This document shows, one piece after another, positions 33,601 to 42,126 of a stretch of 64,000 bases of DNA. Both the position numbers and the translations under genes were made by a program. The first letter of the stretch is position 1. Each line of letters opens with the position of its first letter. Under the pieces are notes generated by a model. It made no database searches, was not told the DNA's origin, and saw only the letters and a program-made list of their open reading frames with translations. Source of the DNA: Georgenia satyanarayanai (GTDB lineage Bacteria > Actinomycetota > Actinomycetes > Actinomycetales > Actinomycetaceae). The DNA lies in contig NZ_UETB01000016.1 of assembly GCF_900116375.1 (NCBI RefSeq), positions 1 through 64,000 of the forward strand, read 5' to 3'.

Positions 33601-33634
33601 GGGTGCGGGTCCCGCCGAGGCGGGGCCCGCACCC
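33601..33634. terminator. Bidirectional terminator
   Basis: 16-bp stem GGGTGCGGGTCCCGCC (33601-33616) with 33619-33634 (one G-U pair). It lies between convergent MMPL and nnrD genes and is followed by CTTGTGCGTGTGT. Confidence 0.75.
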
Positions 33635-33645
33635 TTGTGCGTGTG

Positions 33646-34518
33646 TCAGGTCCCGCCGAGCTCGCCGAGCACGGTGGGCAGCACGCCGAGGAGCTCCCGG
33701 GCGAGGTAGCCGACGTCGCCCACCGTGCCCGCGAGCCGGTCCCCGGCCGCGGAGTGCAGGTGGGTGCCCCAGGCGGCGGCCTGCCCCGGGCCGGCCCCGC
33801 GGGCGAGCAGCCCGGCGACGGCGCCGGCGAGGACGTCGCCGCTGCCCGAGGTGCCGAGCCCGCGGTTGCCCGCCACCTTGCGCCGCAGCCGCCCGTCCGC
33901 GGCGACGACGTCCCCGCAGGTCACCGCGGCGCCGTAGCGCTCGGCGACGGCGCGCACGGCTGCCGGGAGGTCGTCGTCGGCGACGCCGTCGACGTCGAGG
34001 AGGTGGGCGATCTCGTCGGCGTTCGGCGTGAGCACCAGCCGGCCGTGCAGGGACGGGGCGAGGCCGGGCAGACGCGGCAGCACCCCGACGGCGAACGCGT
34101 CGAGGACCAGGGGCACGTCGCCGTCCACCCGCTCGAGCACCCCGGCGAGGAGGGTGACGGTGCTGTCCGGGTCGCTCAGGCCCGGGCCCACGAGCACCGC
34201 GGACGCACGGCCCAGCTTGCGCTCCAGGGGGCCGAGCCCGCCACCGGTGAGCGCGCCGTCGTCGTCCTCCTCGAGGGAGGTCACCCCCGCCTCCGGGACG
34301 GCGACGGCGAGGGCCGGCGCGACCGAGGCGGCGACGGCGAGCGAGAGCTTCCCGGCGCCCACACGCAGGGCCGCGAGCCCGGACAGCAGGACCGCACCGG
34401 GCGAGCCGGCGGACCCGCCGACGACGACGACGGCGCCCCGCGCGTACTTGCCCTGCCCGGGCTCGGGCAGGGGCCACTCCCGCAGGGTGCCGGGCGTGAG
34501 CGCCGGCAGGTCCGTCAC
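33646..34518 (-). CDS. nnrD: ADP/ATP-dependent NAD(P)H-hydrate dehydratase
   Basis: 290 residues. The kinase-like fold is recognised from YARGAVVVVGGSAGSPGAVLLSGLAAL, VLVGPGLSDPDS, LVLTPNADEIAHLL and GLGTSGSGDVLAGAVAGLLARG, which holds the catalytic Asp. It repairs damaged NAD(P)HX in the cytoplasm using ADP or ATP. Only the dehydratase domain is present; the epimerase half (NnrE) found in fused Nnr proteins is absent. The GTG start overlaps the upstream phosphatase stop by 4 bp. Confidence 0.9.
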   Translation of the reverse strand: MTDLPALTPGTLREWPLPEPGQGKYARGAVVVVGGSAGSPGAVLLSGLAALRVGAGKLSLAVAASVAPALAVAVPEAGVTSLEEDDDGALTGGGLGPLERKLGRASAVLVGPGLSDPDSTVTLLAGVLERVDGDVPLVLDAFAVGVLPRLPGLAPSLHGRLVLTPNADEIAHLLDVDGVADDDLPAAVRAVAERYGAAVTCGDVVAADGRLRRKVAGNRGLGTSGSGDVLAGAVAGLLARGAGPGQAAAWGTHLHSAAGDRLAGTVGDVGYLARELLGVLPTVLGELGGT

Positions 34519-35282
34519 CGGGCGTCCCCCGCGCCGTGCTCGGAGGGCACCTGCTCGTCCGACGGCGAGTGCTGGGCGGTCACCGGCACGCCCCGGTCGC
34601 GGAGGTGGTCGGCGGCGTTGAACTCGGCGAGCGTCCAGGTGTCCGCGTCCTCCTCGCGCACGAGCCGGGTGACCGCGGCGTTGCGCACCGTGCTCGTGCG
34701 ACCGACGTCGAGCACGGTCGCCTCGTCCATCCCCTCGCAGACGTAGCGGAAGACGAGGAGCACGGCGTCGTGGCAGGTGATGAGCACCCGGCGGTGGCGG
34801 CGCTGACGCTCGAGGTCGGCGAGCACCGAGCGCACGCGCAGCGCGATGTCGGCCCACGACTCCCCGCCCGAGGGGCGGTAGTAGAACTTCCCGAGCCACT
34901 CGCGGCGCTCGGCCTCCTCCGGGTAGCGGTTGCGGACCCCGGCGTCGGTCAGGGTGTCGGTGATGCCGAGGTCCCGGTCGCGCAGCCGCTCGTCCAGACG
35001 CACCGGCAGGTCGAGGCCGGCGACGTCCAGCGCCGTGCGCGCCGTGTCGTGCGCGCGACGGAACGGGGAGGACCACACGGCGTCGGGGCGCTCCGCCCCG
35101 GGCCGCTCGCGCAGCCACCGGCCCAGCGCCTGCGCCTGCTCCACACCGGTGGGGGAGAGGTCGACGTCGGCGTCCCTGGCCGGGACGTCGATGACCTCGG
35201 CACCGGACTGCCGTGCCTCCGCGGCGGCGACGTTCCCCAGGCTCTCCCCGTGGCGGACGAGTATCAGCTCGGTAGCACCCAT
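34515..35282 (-). CDS. Histidine phosphatase family protein
   Basis: 255 residues with the RHG signature LILVRHGESLGNVAA at residues 6-20, the catalytic His being in RHG. The second catalytic His lies in VLITCHDAVLLVFRYV, and the Arg pair in SPFRRAHDTARTAL. The family includes phosphoglycerate mutases, SixA-type phosphatases and others; length and the C-terminal extension (VTRLVREEDADTWTLAEF) match generic actinobacterial members. Start ATG 35282 lacks a clear ribosome-binding site; a GTG at 35309 is possible but less likely. It is coupled to nnrD. Substrate unknown. Confidence 0.85.
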   Translation of the reverse strand: MGATELILVRHGESLGNVAAAEARQSGAEVIDVPARDADVDLSPTGVEQAQALGRWLRERPGAERPDAVWSSPFRRAHDTARTALDVAGLDLPVRLDERLRDRDLGITDTLTDAGVRNRYPEEAERREWLGKFYYRPSGGESWADIALRVRSVLADLERQRRHRRVLITCHDAVLLVFRYVCEGMDEATVLDVGRTSTVRNAAVTRLVREEDADTWTLAEFNAADHLRDRGVPVTAQHSPSDEQVPSEHGAGDAR

Positions 35283-35435
35283 GGGCGGCAACGTAACCGA
35301 GCCGCCCACCGCCCGCTCGCCGTGGTGGCGCGCGGCCGAGCCTCGAGGAGGACCCGGTCCTGGCCTCGCGGCTGATGGGGCGGCACCGGTTCTTCCCTAG
35401 TCTGGTGGCCGACCCCCGCACACCAAGGAGCCCCT

Positions 35436-35951
35436 GTGCCCGAACCCACCACCCCCGCCGCCGACGACGGTGCACCGCGCCCACCCCGGCACCGCGTCGC
35501 CCCGCGGGCACGGACCTACTGGCTCCTCGCGCGCGCGATCACGCTGGTTCTGGTCTGGGTCCTCACCCTCGTCCCCGCCGCGCTGTGGGAGGGCGGACGG
35601 ACGTGGCTGCTCGTCGCGGCCGGTGTGCTCACCGCGCTGCTGCTCCCCGGCGTCGTCCTGGCGCCGTGGCTGCGGTACCGCACCCACCGGTGGGAGGCGA
35701 CCGGCACCGCCGTCTACTCGCGGACCGGGTGGCTGGGCCGGGAGTGGCGGATCGCGCCGCTCTCGCGCGTGCAGACGGTCGAGGCCAGGCGCAACCTCCT
35801 GCACCGGGCGCTCGGGCTGGCCGCCGTCTCGGTGACGACGGGGTCCGCCCAGGGCGCCGTCGAGATCCAGGGGCTGCGGGCCGACGTCGCCGAGGAGCTC
35901 GTCACCCAGCTCACCGACGCCGTCGCCCGCACCAGGGGGGACGCGACATGA
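35436..35951 (+). CDS. PH domain-containing membrane protein (YdbS-like)
   Basis: 171 residues. Two membrane helices (residues 29-46 and 56-74), then a bacterial PH (bPH2) domain with YRTHRWEATGTAVYSRTGWLGREWRIAPLSRVQTVEARR. It matches the small partner of YdbS/YdbT pairs. GTG 35436 has AAGGAG 5 nt upstream. Its stop overlaps the ATG of the larger YdbT-like gene by 4 bp, consistent with a two-subunit complex. In Bacillus such pairs help resist bacteriocins; that role is not shown here. Confidence 0.88.
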   Translation: MPEPTTPAADDGAPRPPRHRVAPRARTYWLLARAITLVLVWVLTLVPAALWEGGRTWLLVAAGVLTALLLPGVVLAPWLRYRTHRWEATGTAVYSRTGWLGREWRIAPLSRVQTVEARRNLLHRALGLAAVSVTTGSAQGAVEIQGLRADVAEELVTQLTDAVARTRGDAT

Positions 35952-37495
35952 CGGGGGTCGTCGCCGACGAGCACGTCGCCGACGACGGCGGCCCCGACGA
36001 CGAGGGCGCCGTCCCGTGGCAGCGGCTCAGCCTGCGGATCGTCCCGGCCGCGCTCCTGCGCATGCTCGTGCGGCTCGTCCCTGCCGCCGTCGGCTGGTGG
36101 TTCTTCAACACCGACAACGACGCCGCCCGGTACACCGTCATCGCCCTCGCCGTCCTCGCGGTGCTCAACCCGCTGAACCAGGCGCTCAACTACCTCAAGG
36201 TCCGCTACCGGCTCACCGGGGAGGAGCTGCAGCACACGACCGGGCTGCTCGTGCGCCGCAGCAACCGCATCGCCCTGCACCGCATCCGCACCGTCGACAT
36301 CACCGCACCGCTGAGCAACCGCCTGTTCGGGCTGTCCGTGCTCCGGGTGGGCACGGGCGGCAACGCCTTCACCAGCGAGGGGACCGTGGCCCTCGACGGG
36401 CTGCCGCGCGCCACGGCGCTGCGGCTGCGCGCCGAGCTGCTGCGCCGCAGCGAGCAGGACGTCGCCTCCACCGTGGACCCGCGCATGGAGGGGGCCGGCG
36501 GCGAGGAGGTCCAGACGCTGCGCTGGGGCTGGGTCGTCTACCAGATGTTCGGTCTGTGGCTCGTCGCCGGGCCGATGTCCGTCATCGGCACCGTCTACGG
36601 CTTCGCCTCCCTGTTCGGCCGCGAGGAGTGGATCGGGGAGCAGGCGACGAGCGTGGTCGACCGGGTGCCGTGGGGCGCGTGGGCCGCGACCTCGCTCGTG
36701 CTCGTCGTCCTCCTCGGCCTCGGGGCGGGGGCGGTGACCTTCGCCGAGGCGTGGTGGGGCTACCGCCTCGTGCGCGAGCCCGGTGGCCGCTTCCTCGCCA
36801 CCCGCGGCCTGCTCACCACCCGCTCCTTCACCGCCGACCAGGAGCGGCTGCGCGGCGTCACCGTCTCCCGGCCGCTGCTCACCCGGCTGCTCGGCGGTGC
36901 CCGCCTCTCCCCGGTGATGACCGGCGTGAGCCTGGCGCAGATGATGAGCGAGAGCTCCTCGATGCTGCCCGCCACCACCCGTGACGTCGCCGTCCGCGTG
37001 GCCAACGTCCTGCTCGGTGCCAGGGTGCTGGACGACGCCGTCACCCCGGCGAGCGGACCGCTGCTCGCCCACCCGCCGGTCGCCCGCCGTCGGGCGGTCG
37101 TGCGGTGCCTGCTGGCGACGGCGGTGCTCGCGGCGGCGCTCGGTGCCGGCGTCGGGTGGGCCGGGTGGAGCGCGTGGCTGCTCCTCGTGCCCGCGGCGCT
37201 CGTCCCGGTCGCGGTGGCCGCGGGCCACGGGTACTACCGGGCGCTGGGCCACCGGCTGGACGGGGAGTACCTCTACCTCCAGCGCGGGTGGTTCAGCCGC
37301 CGGACCGACGCGATCCAGGTGCGCGGGATCAACGGGGCGCACGTCGCCCAGTCACCCGTCCAGCGGCTGCTCGGGCTGGCGACCCTGACGGTGACGACCG
37401 CCGCGGGGGAGCAGGGCTACGTCGGGGTGGACCTGGCGCTCGGTGACGCCGCGGCGCTCGCGGCCACGGTGACGGGCGAGCGGGTGGTGGCCTGA
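35948..37495 (+). CDS. PH domain-containing membrane protein (YdbT-like)
   Basis: 515 residues. Three bPH2 domains alternate with membrane helix pairs: YRLTGEELQHTTGLLVRRSNRIALHRIRTVDI near residue 85; FLATRGLLTTRSFTADQERLRGV near 280; LDGEYLYLQRGWFSRRTDAIQVRGI near 440. Membrane helices lie near residues 45-80, 195-270 and 390-430. This is the large partner of a YdbS/YdbT pair, coupled to the small partner by an ATGA overlap. It has an acidic N-terminal tail VADEHVADDGGPDDEGA. Role unknown in detail; envelope homeostasis is likely. Confidence 0.88.
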   Translation: MTGVVADEHVADDGGPDDEGAVPWQRLSLRIVPAALLRMLVRLVPAAVGWWFFNTDNDAARYTVIALAVLAVLNPLNQALNYLKVRYRLTGEELQHTTGLLVRRSNRIALHRIRTVDITAPLSNRLFGLSVLRVGTGGNAFTSEGTVALDGLPRATALRLRAELLRRSEQDVASTVDPRMEGAGGEEVQTLRWGWVVYQMFGLWLVAGPMSVIGTVYGFASLFGREEWIGEQATSVVDRVPWGAWAATSLVLVVLLGLGAGAVTFAEAWWGYRLVREPGGRFLATRGLLTTRSFTADQERLRGVTVSRPLLTRLLGGARLSPVMTGVSLAQMMSESSSMLPATTRDVAVRVANVLLGARVLDDAVTPASGPLLAHPPVARRRAVVRCLLATAVLAAALGAGVGWAGWSAWLLLVPAALVPVAVAAGHGYYRALGHRLDGEYLYLQRGWFSRRTDAIQVRGINGAHVAQSPVQRLLGLATLTVTTAAGEQGYVGVDLALGDAAALAATVTGERVVA

Positions 37496-37561
37496 GCGGC
37501 CCTTCCCGTGACGGCCGCGCGGTGACACACTGCGGGCTCCGGGACCTCGAGGAGGAGAGCC

Positions 37562-37966
37562 ATGGCCCTGCGCTGGTACAGCGTCGTCGTCGACTGCCGG
37601 GACCCGCGGTCCCTCGCCGCCTGGTGGGCGCAGGTGCTCGGGTGGCACACCGTGTACGAGGCCGACGACGAGGTGGTCATCATCCCGCCGCACATGGTCG
37701 AGGACGGGTTCGCCGAGCGCGTCCCGGCACGTGAGCGCGGTCAGGGACTGGTCTTCGTCCCCGTGCCCGAGGGGAGGACTGTGAAGAACCGTCTCCACAT
37801 CGACCTCGCCCCCGAGGCCGACGACGACCAGGAGGCCGAGGTGCAGCGGCTGCTCGACGCCGGTGCCCGGCGCGTGGACGTGGGGCAGGGGCCGGACGTC
37901 TCGTGGGTCGTCCTCGCCGACCCGGAGGGCAACGAGTTCTGCGTCCTCAGCCCACGGGACCTCTAG
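37562..37966 (+). CDS. VOC family protein (Glyoxalase_6 type)
   Basis: 134 residues of the VOC fold: WYSVVVDCRDPRSLAAWWAQVLGWHTVYEADDEVVIIPP at the N-terminus; NRLHIDLAPEADDDQEAEVQRLLDAGARRVDVGQ and WVVLADPEGNEFCVLS at the end. This arrangement (HxDL and PEGNEFCVL) is the Glyoxalase_6/CalC-like group often annotated as glyoxalase family. Substrate unknown. ATG 37562 has GAGGAGGAGA just upstream. It lies 66 bp past the PH-domain pair, and a composite palindrome follows 5 bp after the stop. Confidence 0.85.
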   Translation: MALRWYSVVVDCRDPRSLAAWWAQVLGWHTVYEADDEVVIIPPHMVEDGFAERVPARERGQGLVFVPVPEGRTVKNRLHIDLAPEADDDQEAEVQRLLDAGARRVDVGQGPDVSWVVLADPEGNEFCVLSPRDL

Positions 37967-37971
37967 CGCGA

Positions 37972-38060
37972 GATCCCGCCACAACCCCGAGCCCGCAAGG
38001 GCGACACGCCGAGCTGTGACGTGAGCACACTGGCGTGTCGCCGGCGGTTGTGGCGGGATC
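37972..38060. repeat. Composite palindrome (outer 14-bp, inner 9-bp arms)
   Basis: Outer arms GATCCCGCCACAAC (37972-37985) and GTTGTGGCGGGATC (38047-38060) are perfect complements. Inner arms CGACACGCC (38002-38010) and GGCGTGTCG (38032-38040) are too. The 16-bp and 6-bp spacers between the arms are unequal. This looks like a REP- or MITE-type element rather than only a terminator, though it sits between two convergent genes. Confidence 0.7.
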
Positions 38061-38069
38061 CGCGGCGGG

Positions 38070-40184
38070 TCAGCCCACCGGCACCGCCTCGCGCACGAGG
38101 GCGAGCACCTGCGCCGCGGCGCGGTCTGCCCCCGCGATGAGCGGGGAGGGCACGCCCGGCGTCGCACCGATCGCCGAGCCGGGCTGGACGTCGCCGGCCG
38201 GGATGCCGATGACGACGACGCGCGGGTCGGGCCGGCCCGCGGCGTCGAGGAGGTGGAACTCCTCGGGCGTCACGTCCAGGGTGCGCGTCGCGGCCACCGT
38301 GCCGTCCGGGCCGGTGCGCGCGTGCAGGCGGGCCCGGCCGGAGTCGAGCAGCGAGCGCAGCAGCGGGTCGTCGGTGACGTCGGCGTGGCCCTTGGACATG
38401 CGGGTCTCGACGAAGGCCCGCACCCGGTGCTCGCGCCCGATCACCTGGGTGCGGGCGACGAAGCGTCCGCGTTCCACGGTGACGGACAGCCCCTCGCCGA
38501 GGAGCTCGACGACGCCGGCCCGCACGAGGGCGAGCAGCTGGGCCGTGCGCTCGGGCGGCGGGCCGGACGCGAGCGCGAGGCCCAGCGTGCCGAACCAGCC
38601 GTTGACGTCGCGGACGGCCGACGCCGGGTGGATGGCCCCGGCGCGCACGAGCCCGGCGACCTGCCCGCGCAGCACCGCCATCGCGCGGTTGACCTCCGCG
38701 CGCGGGCTGGCGAGCGGCCGGGTGATCGACTCGTGCTCCGCGGCGACCCAGCGCTCGGTCCACGCCCGCCACGCCTCGGGCGAGGGGAGGCGGACGTCGG
38801 GCCGGTCGAGGCGCTCGACGTCGAGGTGGCGGGCGGGGTCGACGACGACGTCACGGACGAGGCCGTCGAGCTCGCTCACGTCCGCGGCGGCGAGGCGAGC
38901 GAGCAGGCCCGCGGGGAGCTCGCCGTCGTCGGCGGTGAGGGAGGGAACGGTGGCGGGGTGGTGCCGGACCAGGGTGGTGAGGTGGGCGACGACGAACTCG
39001 CGGGCGAGCTGGGGCCACACGTCGCGCGCGAAGTCCTGGTCGGGGACCGTCGCGGCCGCGGCGAACCACTCGGGGGTGGCGAGACGCGGCGTGTAGCGGG
39101 GCGGCAAGGCGCCGTACCAGGACTTCGATCGGTAGGGCAGGCCGCGACGCGAGCCGACGAGCAGGCGCGGCTCGCGTCCGGAGGGGAGGTAGGTGAGATC
39201 GAAGGGGGAGTCGCCGGGGACGAAGCGGCCGCCGCGGCCGGCGGTGAGGACGGCGACGACGTCGAAGAAGTTCGCGCCGAGCCCGGCGACGACGACGTCC
39301 TGCCCGCCCGGCACGACGTCCCAGTCCCGCTCGGCCGGCATGCCCGGCTCGACGTAGACGAGCCCGTGGTCCTCCGCGGCCGCGACGCGCTCCTCGGTCT
39401 GCCGGGACCGCTCGGCCTGGACCATCCCCTGCGCGAGCACGACGGCGGCGGCGGAGAACGCCCGCCCGTCCGCGAGCCGCACGACGCGCCGACTCTCACT
39501 CCCCGCCGACAGCGCCCCCTCTTCCGCCGACAGCTCACGTGTTGCGGGCGCCCCCTCTTCCGCCGACAGCTCAGCTGTTACTGGCTCGATGTCGACGACG
39601 GTGCCCACCACTGCGGTCAGCTCCACACCACCGCGCGCGAGGATCGCCTCGAGCTGCTCGCGGAAGTACACGCCCTGCAGACGTCGGGTCGGGTAGGACC
39701 AGGGCTGGACGGCCGCCGCCTCCTCGGCCACCCAGTCGGGGCGAGATCCTGCGCTCCAGCCGGCGGACGCGGGCGCCGTCGGGCGCGGGACGCCGGCGAC
39801 GACGTCGCGCGCCCACTGCACGAGGTCGGGCCCGGTCGTCACCGGTCCGGACATCGGGGTGGAGTCGTCGGGGTAGATGGTCGTGTGCGCGCTGTAGGTG
39901 TTGTTGAGGAGCTGCGGGCTCTGGTCGGTGCGCCAGGTCGCACCGGCACCGACCTCGAAGCGGTCGACGACGACGACGCGCACCGGCCGCTCGGGCGTCC
40001 CTCGGGCCGTGAGCCGTTCGACGACGGAGGCCGCGCGCGGACCCCCGCCGACGATGACGACGTCGGCGCTCAGGGCACCGTCAGTAACAACTGAGCTGTC
40101 GGCGAAAGTGGGGGCGCCCGTAACAACTGAGCTGTCGGCGGGGAGGGGGGTCGGGGGAAGGGGGGTCGGGGTGGGACGGGTCAT
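38070..40184 (-). CDS. Large FAD/NAD(P)-binding protein with in-frame repeat insertions
   Basis: 704 residues. A Rossmann start ADVVIVGGGPRAASVVERLTARG (from residue 40) and LLNNTYSAHTTIYPDDS (NAD_binding_9-type) point to an FAD-dependent monooxygenase-like enzyme; a second nucleotide motif is VVVAGLGANFFDVVAVL. The first 39 residues include two copies of ADSSVVT, and residues 202-225 are two 12-mers AELSAEEGA/RELSAEEGA. Both are translations of a dispersed DNA repeat and are probably not part of the ancestral enzyme. Last gene of the leader-controlled operon, coupled to the ATPase gene. Substrate unknown; it may modify the imported compound. Confidence 0.82.
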   Translation of the reverse strand: MTRPTPTPLPPTPLPADSSVVTGAPTFADSSVVTDGALSADVVIVGGGPRAASVVERLTARGTPERPVRVVVVDRFEVGAGATWRTDQSPQLLNNTYSAHTTIYPDDSTPMSGPVTTGPDLVQWARDVVAGVPRPTAPASAGWSAGSRPDWVAEEAAAVQPWSYPTRRLQGVYFREQLEAILARGGVELTAVVGTVVDIEPVTAELSAEEGAPATRELSAEEGALSAGSESRRVVRLADGRAFSAAAVVLAQGMVQAERSRQTEERVAAAEDHGLVYVEPGMPAERDWDVVPGGQDVVVAGLGANFFDVVAVLTAGRGGRFVPGDSPFDLTYLPSGREPRLLVGSRRGLPYRSKSWYGALPPRYTPRLATPEWFAAAATVPDQDFARDVWPQLAREFVVAHLTTLVRHHPATVPSLTADDGELPAGLLARLAAADVSELDGLVRDVVVDPARHLDVERLDRPDVRLPSPEAWRAWTERWVAAEHESITRPLASPRAEVNRAMAVLRGQVAGLVRAGAIHPASAVRDVNGWFGTLGLALASGPPPERTAQLLALVRAGVVELLGEGLSVTVERGRFVARTQVIGREHRVRAFVETRMSKGHADVTDDPLLRSLLDSGRARLHARTGPDGTVAATRTLDVTPEEFHLLDAAGRPDPRVVVIGIPAGDVQPGSAIGATPGVPSPLIAGADRAAAQVLALVREAVPVG
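39500..39581 (-). repeat. Dispersed repeat locus 3, inside the flavoprotein gene
   Basis: Two 36-bp units on the minus strand, starting GTAACAGCTGAGCTGTCGGCG (39546-39581) and GCAACACGTGAGCTGTCGGCG (39510-39545), followed by a partial CTGTCGGCGG unit down to about 39500. The first unit is 33/36 identical to the unit at 40084-40119. Translated as VTAELSAEEGAP and ATRELSAEEGAL, in frame. Confidence 0.85.
40084..40156 (+). repeat. Dispersed repeat locus 4, at the flavoprotein N-terminus
   Basis: Two direct 36-bp units, 40084-40119 and 40120-40155, each starting GTAACAACTGAGCTGTCGGCG. Orientation is opposite to locus 3, so the host gene reads the other strand (ADSSVVT). The frame is kept because the unit is a multiple of three. 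Confidence 0.85.
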
Positions 40185-41014
40185 GCGAGGGAGTCCTTCG
40201 CCAGGACGGGGCGGACCTGGGTCTGGCCGGCGTCGTGGAGGACCTCGACGGGCAGGCCGTAGACCTCACCGAGCAGCTCGGCGTCGTAGGCCTCCGGCGC
40301 GGGACCGTCCGCCACGAGACGGCCGCCGCTGAGGAGCACCACCTGCTGGCAGAAGGTCGCCGCGTGGTTGAGGTCGTGGATCGCGATGAGCGCCGCGACC
40401 CCTTCCTCGCGTGCCACCTGCCGCACGATCTGCAGCGTCTCCACCTGGTAGCGAAGGTCCAGGGCGGAGGTCGGCTCGTCGAGGAGGAGCACCCGCGGCT
40501 GCTGCGCCAGGGCCCGGGCGATGAGCACGCGCTGGGCCTGCCCGCCGGACATGTCCGAGAGCCGCCGCTCGGCGAGCTCGGCCAGGCCGAGCCGCGCGAT
40601 CGCGTCCTCGACCACCGCGACGTCCTGCGCGCTCGGCCGCATGCCCATGTGCGGGGTGCGGCCCAGCGTCACGGCCTCACGGACGGTCAGCTCGAAGGGC
40701 ACCTCGCTGGACTGCGGCACGTAGGCCACGACCTTGGCCCGCTCACGCGGCTTCATCGCCAGCAGGTCGCGGTCCCCGAGCCGCACCGCGCCCTGCCTGG
40801 TCCGCAGCACGCCGGCGAGGATCTTCGTCAGCGTCGACTTGCCCGAGCCGTTGGGCCCGAGCAGCGCGCACAGCGTGCCCGCCGCGACGTCGAGGTCGAT
40901 CCCGCGCAGCACCTGGTGCTTGCCGTAGGCGAACTCCACGTCACGGACGCTCAGCGCCGGGATCGGTGCCGTGGCCGCTCCCGCCGTCGTCGCCTGTTCC
41001 TGGACTGCAGTCAC
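40181..41014 (-). CDS. FecCD-type ABC importer ATP-binding protein
   Basis: 277 residues of the iron-siderophore/B12-class ATPase. Walker A GPNGSGKST, signature MSGGQAQRVLIARAL, Walker [14 protein letters not shown], His switch IAIHDLNHAA. A 20-residue Ala/Thr-rich N-terminal tail precedes the fold. GTG 41014 overlaps the permease stop by 4 bp, and its stop overlaps the flavoprotein ATG by 4 bp. It powers the importer made with the adjacent permease and binding protein. Leader context suggests a sulfur-linked substrate instead of iron; see the leader entry. Confidence 0.92.
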   Translation of the reverse strand: MTAVQEQATTAGAATAPIPALSVRDVEFAYGKHQVLRGIDLDVAAGTLCALLGPNGSGKSTLTKILAGVLRTRQGAVRLGDRDLLAMKPRERAKVVAYVPQSSEVPFELTVREAVTLGRTPHMGMRPSAQDVAVVEDAIARLGLAELAERRLSDMSGGQAQRVLIARALAQQPRVLLLDEPTSALDLRYQVETLQIVRQVAREEGVAALIAIHDLNHAATFCQQVVLLSGGRLVADGPAPEAYDAELLGEVYGLPVEVLHDAGQTQVRPVLAKDSLA

Positions 41015-42126
41015 TTCGAGGCCCTCCGCGTCATGATGAGGTAGATGAAGACGGGCGCGCCGAGCATCGCGACGACGATCCCCACGGGCACGACCGACGG
41101 CGCGACGACCGTGCGGCCGATGGTGTCCGCCGCGACGAGCAGCACGCCGCCCGACAGCGCCGACATCGGCAGCAGGTACTGGTGGTTGGCGCCGATGATG
41201 AGCCGGGCGATGTGCGGCCCGACCAGCCCGACGAAGCCGATCACCCCGCACAGGGACACCGCGACGGACGCGAGCAGCACCGACACGAGGATGAGCCCCA
41301 CCCGGACCACGGTGACGTTGACGCCGAGGGAGCGGGCGGCGTCGTCGCCGGCGAAGGCGATGGCGTTCATGTCCTTGGCGAACCACAGGAGCAGCGGCAG
41401 GAGCACGACGACGACGGCGCCCATGACCCGCACCTCGGTCCACGACGCGTCGTTGACCGACCCGAGGGTCCAGCGGACGATCGCCTGCAGGGTGTTCTCG
41501 TTGGCCACGTACTGCAGGCCGGCGGTCAGCGCCTCGAAGAGCTGGGTGACGGCGATGCCGAGGAGCAGCAGCGTCGCGACGGCCATCTTGCGCGCGGAGG
41601 CGAGCCCGAGGACGAGCATCGTCACCAGGCCGGCGCAGGCGAGCGCGGAGAGGATGACGAGCGGGTTGGACGAGGCGACCCCACCGCCGCCCAGGAGGAT
41701 CGCCAGCGACGCGCCGAAGGCCGCCGCGGGGGAGACCCCGAGGGTGAAGGGGCTGACGAGCGGGTTGCGCAGCAGTCCCTGCATGACGGCGCCGGCCACC
41801 GACAGCGCCGCGCCGGCGGCCAGCGCGAGCAGGGCGCGCGGCAGGCGCAGGTCGGCGACGATCGCGTAGGCCTGGGCGAAGTCCGGGTCGATCGTCCCGC
41901 CGGCCACGCGCAGCCACAGGATGCGCATGGCGTCGGCGAAGGTCACCCCCGAGGTCCCCACCGCCGTCGAGCCCGCGACGACGGCGACGGTCACCACCGC
42001 GGCGACGACGAGCACGAGCAGGCGGTGGTTGCCCAGCGCCCGCCGCAGCCCGCCGGGCTGGGACGCGGGCTGGACCGGGGCGGGTGCGGTGCGGGCGCCG
42101 GGGCGCGCGGGGGCGTCGGTGGTCAC
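41011..42126 (-). CDS. FecCD-type ABC importer permease
   Basis: 371 residues with a cytoplasmic Pro/Ala tail of about 35 residues, then about ten helices. Family landmarks: RLPRALLALAAGAALSVAGAVMQGLLRNPL, the conserved GxxxQGxxRNPLxxP region, TLGVSPAAAFGASLAIL, and CGVIGFVGLVGPHIARLIIGANHQYLLP near the end. Such permeases act with TroA/FhuD-like binding proteins on siderophores, cobalamin, haem or other bulky ligands. GTG 42126 overlaps the binding-protein stop by 4 bp; the longer open frame upstream overlaps that gene and is not used. Confidence 0.92.
   Translation of the reverse strand: MTTDAPARPGARTAPAPVQPASQPGGLRRALGNHRLLVLVVAAVVTVAVVAGSTAVGTSGVTFADAMRILWLRVAGGTIDPDFAQAYAIVADLRLPRALLALAAGAALSVAGAVMQGLLRNPLVSPFTLGVSPAAAFGASLAILLGGGGVASSNPLVILSALACAGLVTMLVLGLASARKMAVATLLLLGIAVTQLFEALTAGLQYVANENTLQAIVRWTLGSVNDASWTEVRVMGAVVVVLLPLLLWFAKDMNAIAFAGDDAARSLGVNVTVVRVGLILVSVLLASVAVSLCGVIGFVGLVGPHIARLIIGANHQYLLPMSALSGGVLLVAADTIGRTVVAPSVVPVGIVVAMLGAPVFIYLIMTRRASK

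Noticed and set aside
29504-40156. FtsK-orienting (GGGNAGGG-like) function for the repeat tails
   Set aside because: GGGGAGGG occurs in some tails only, and copies lie in both orientations, which does not suit a polarity signal.
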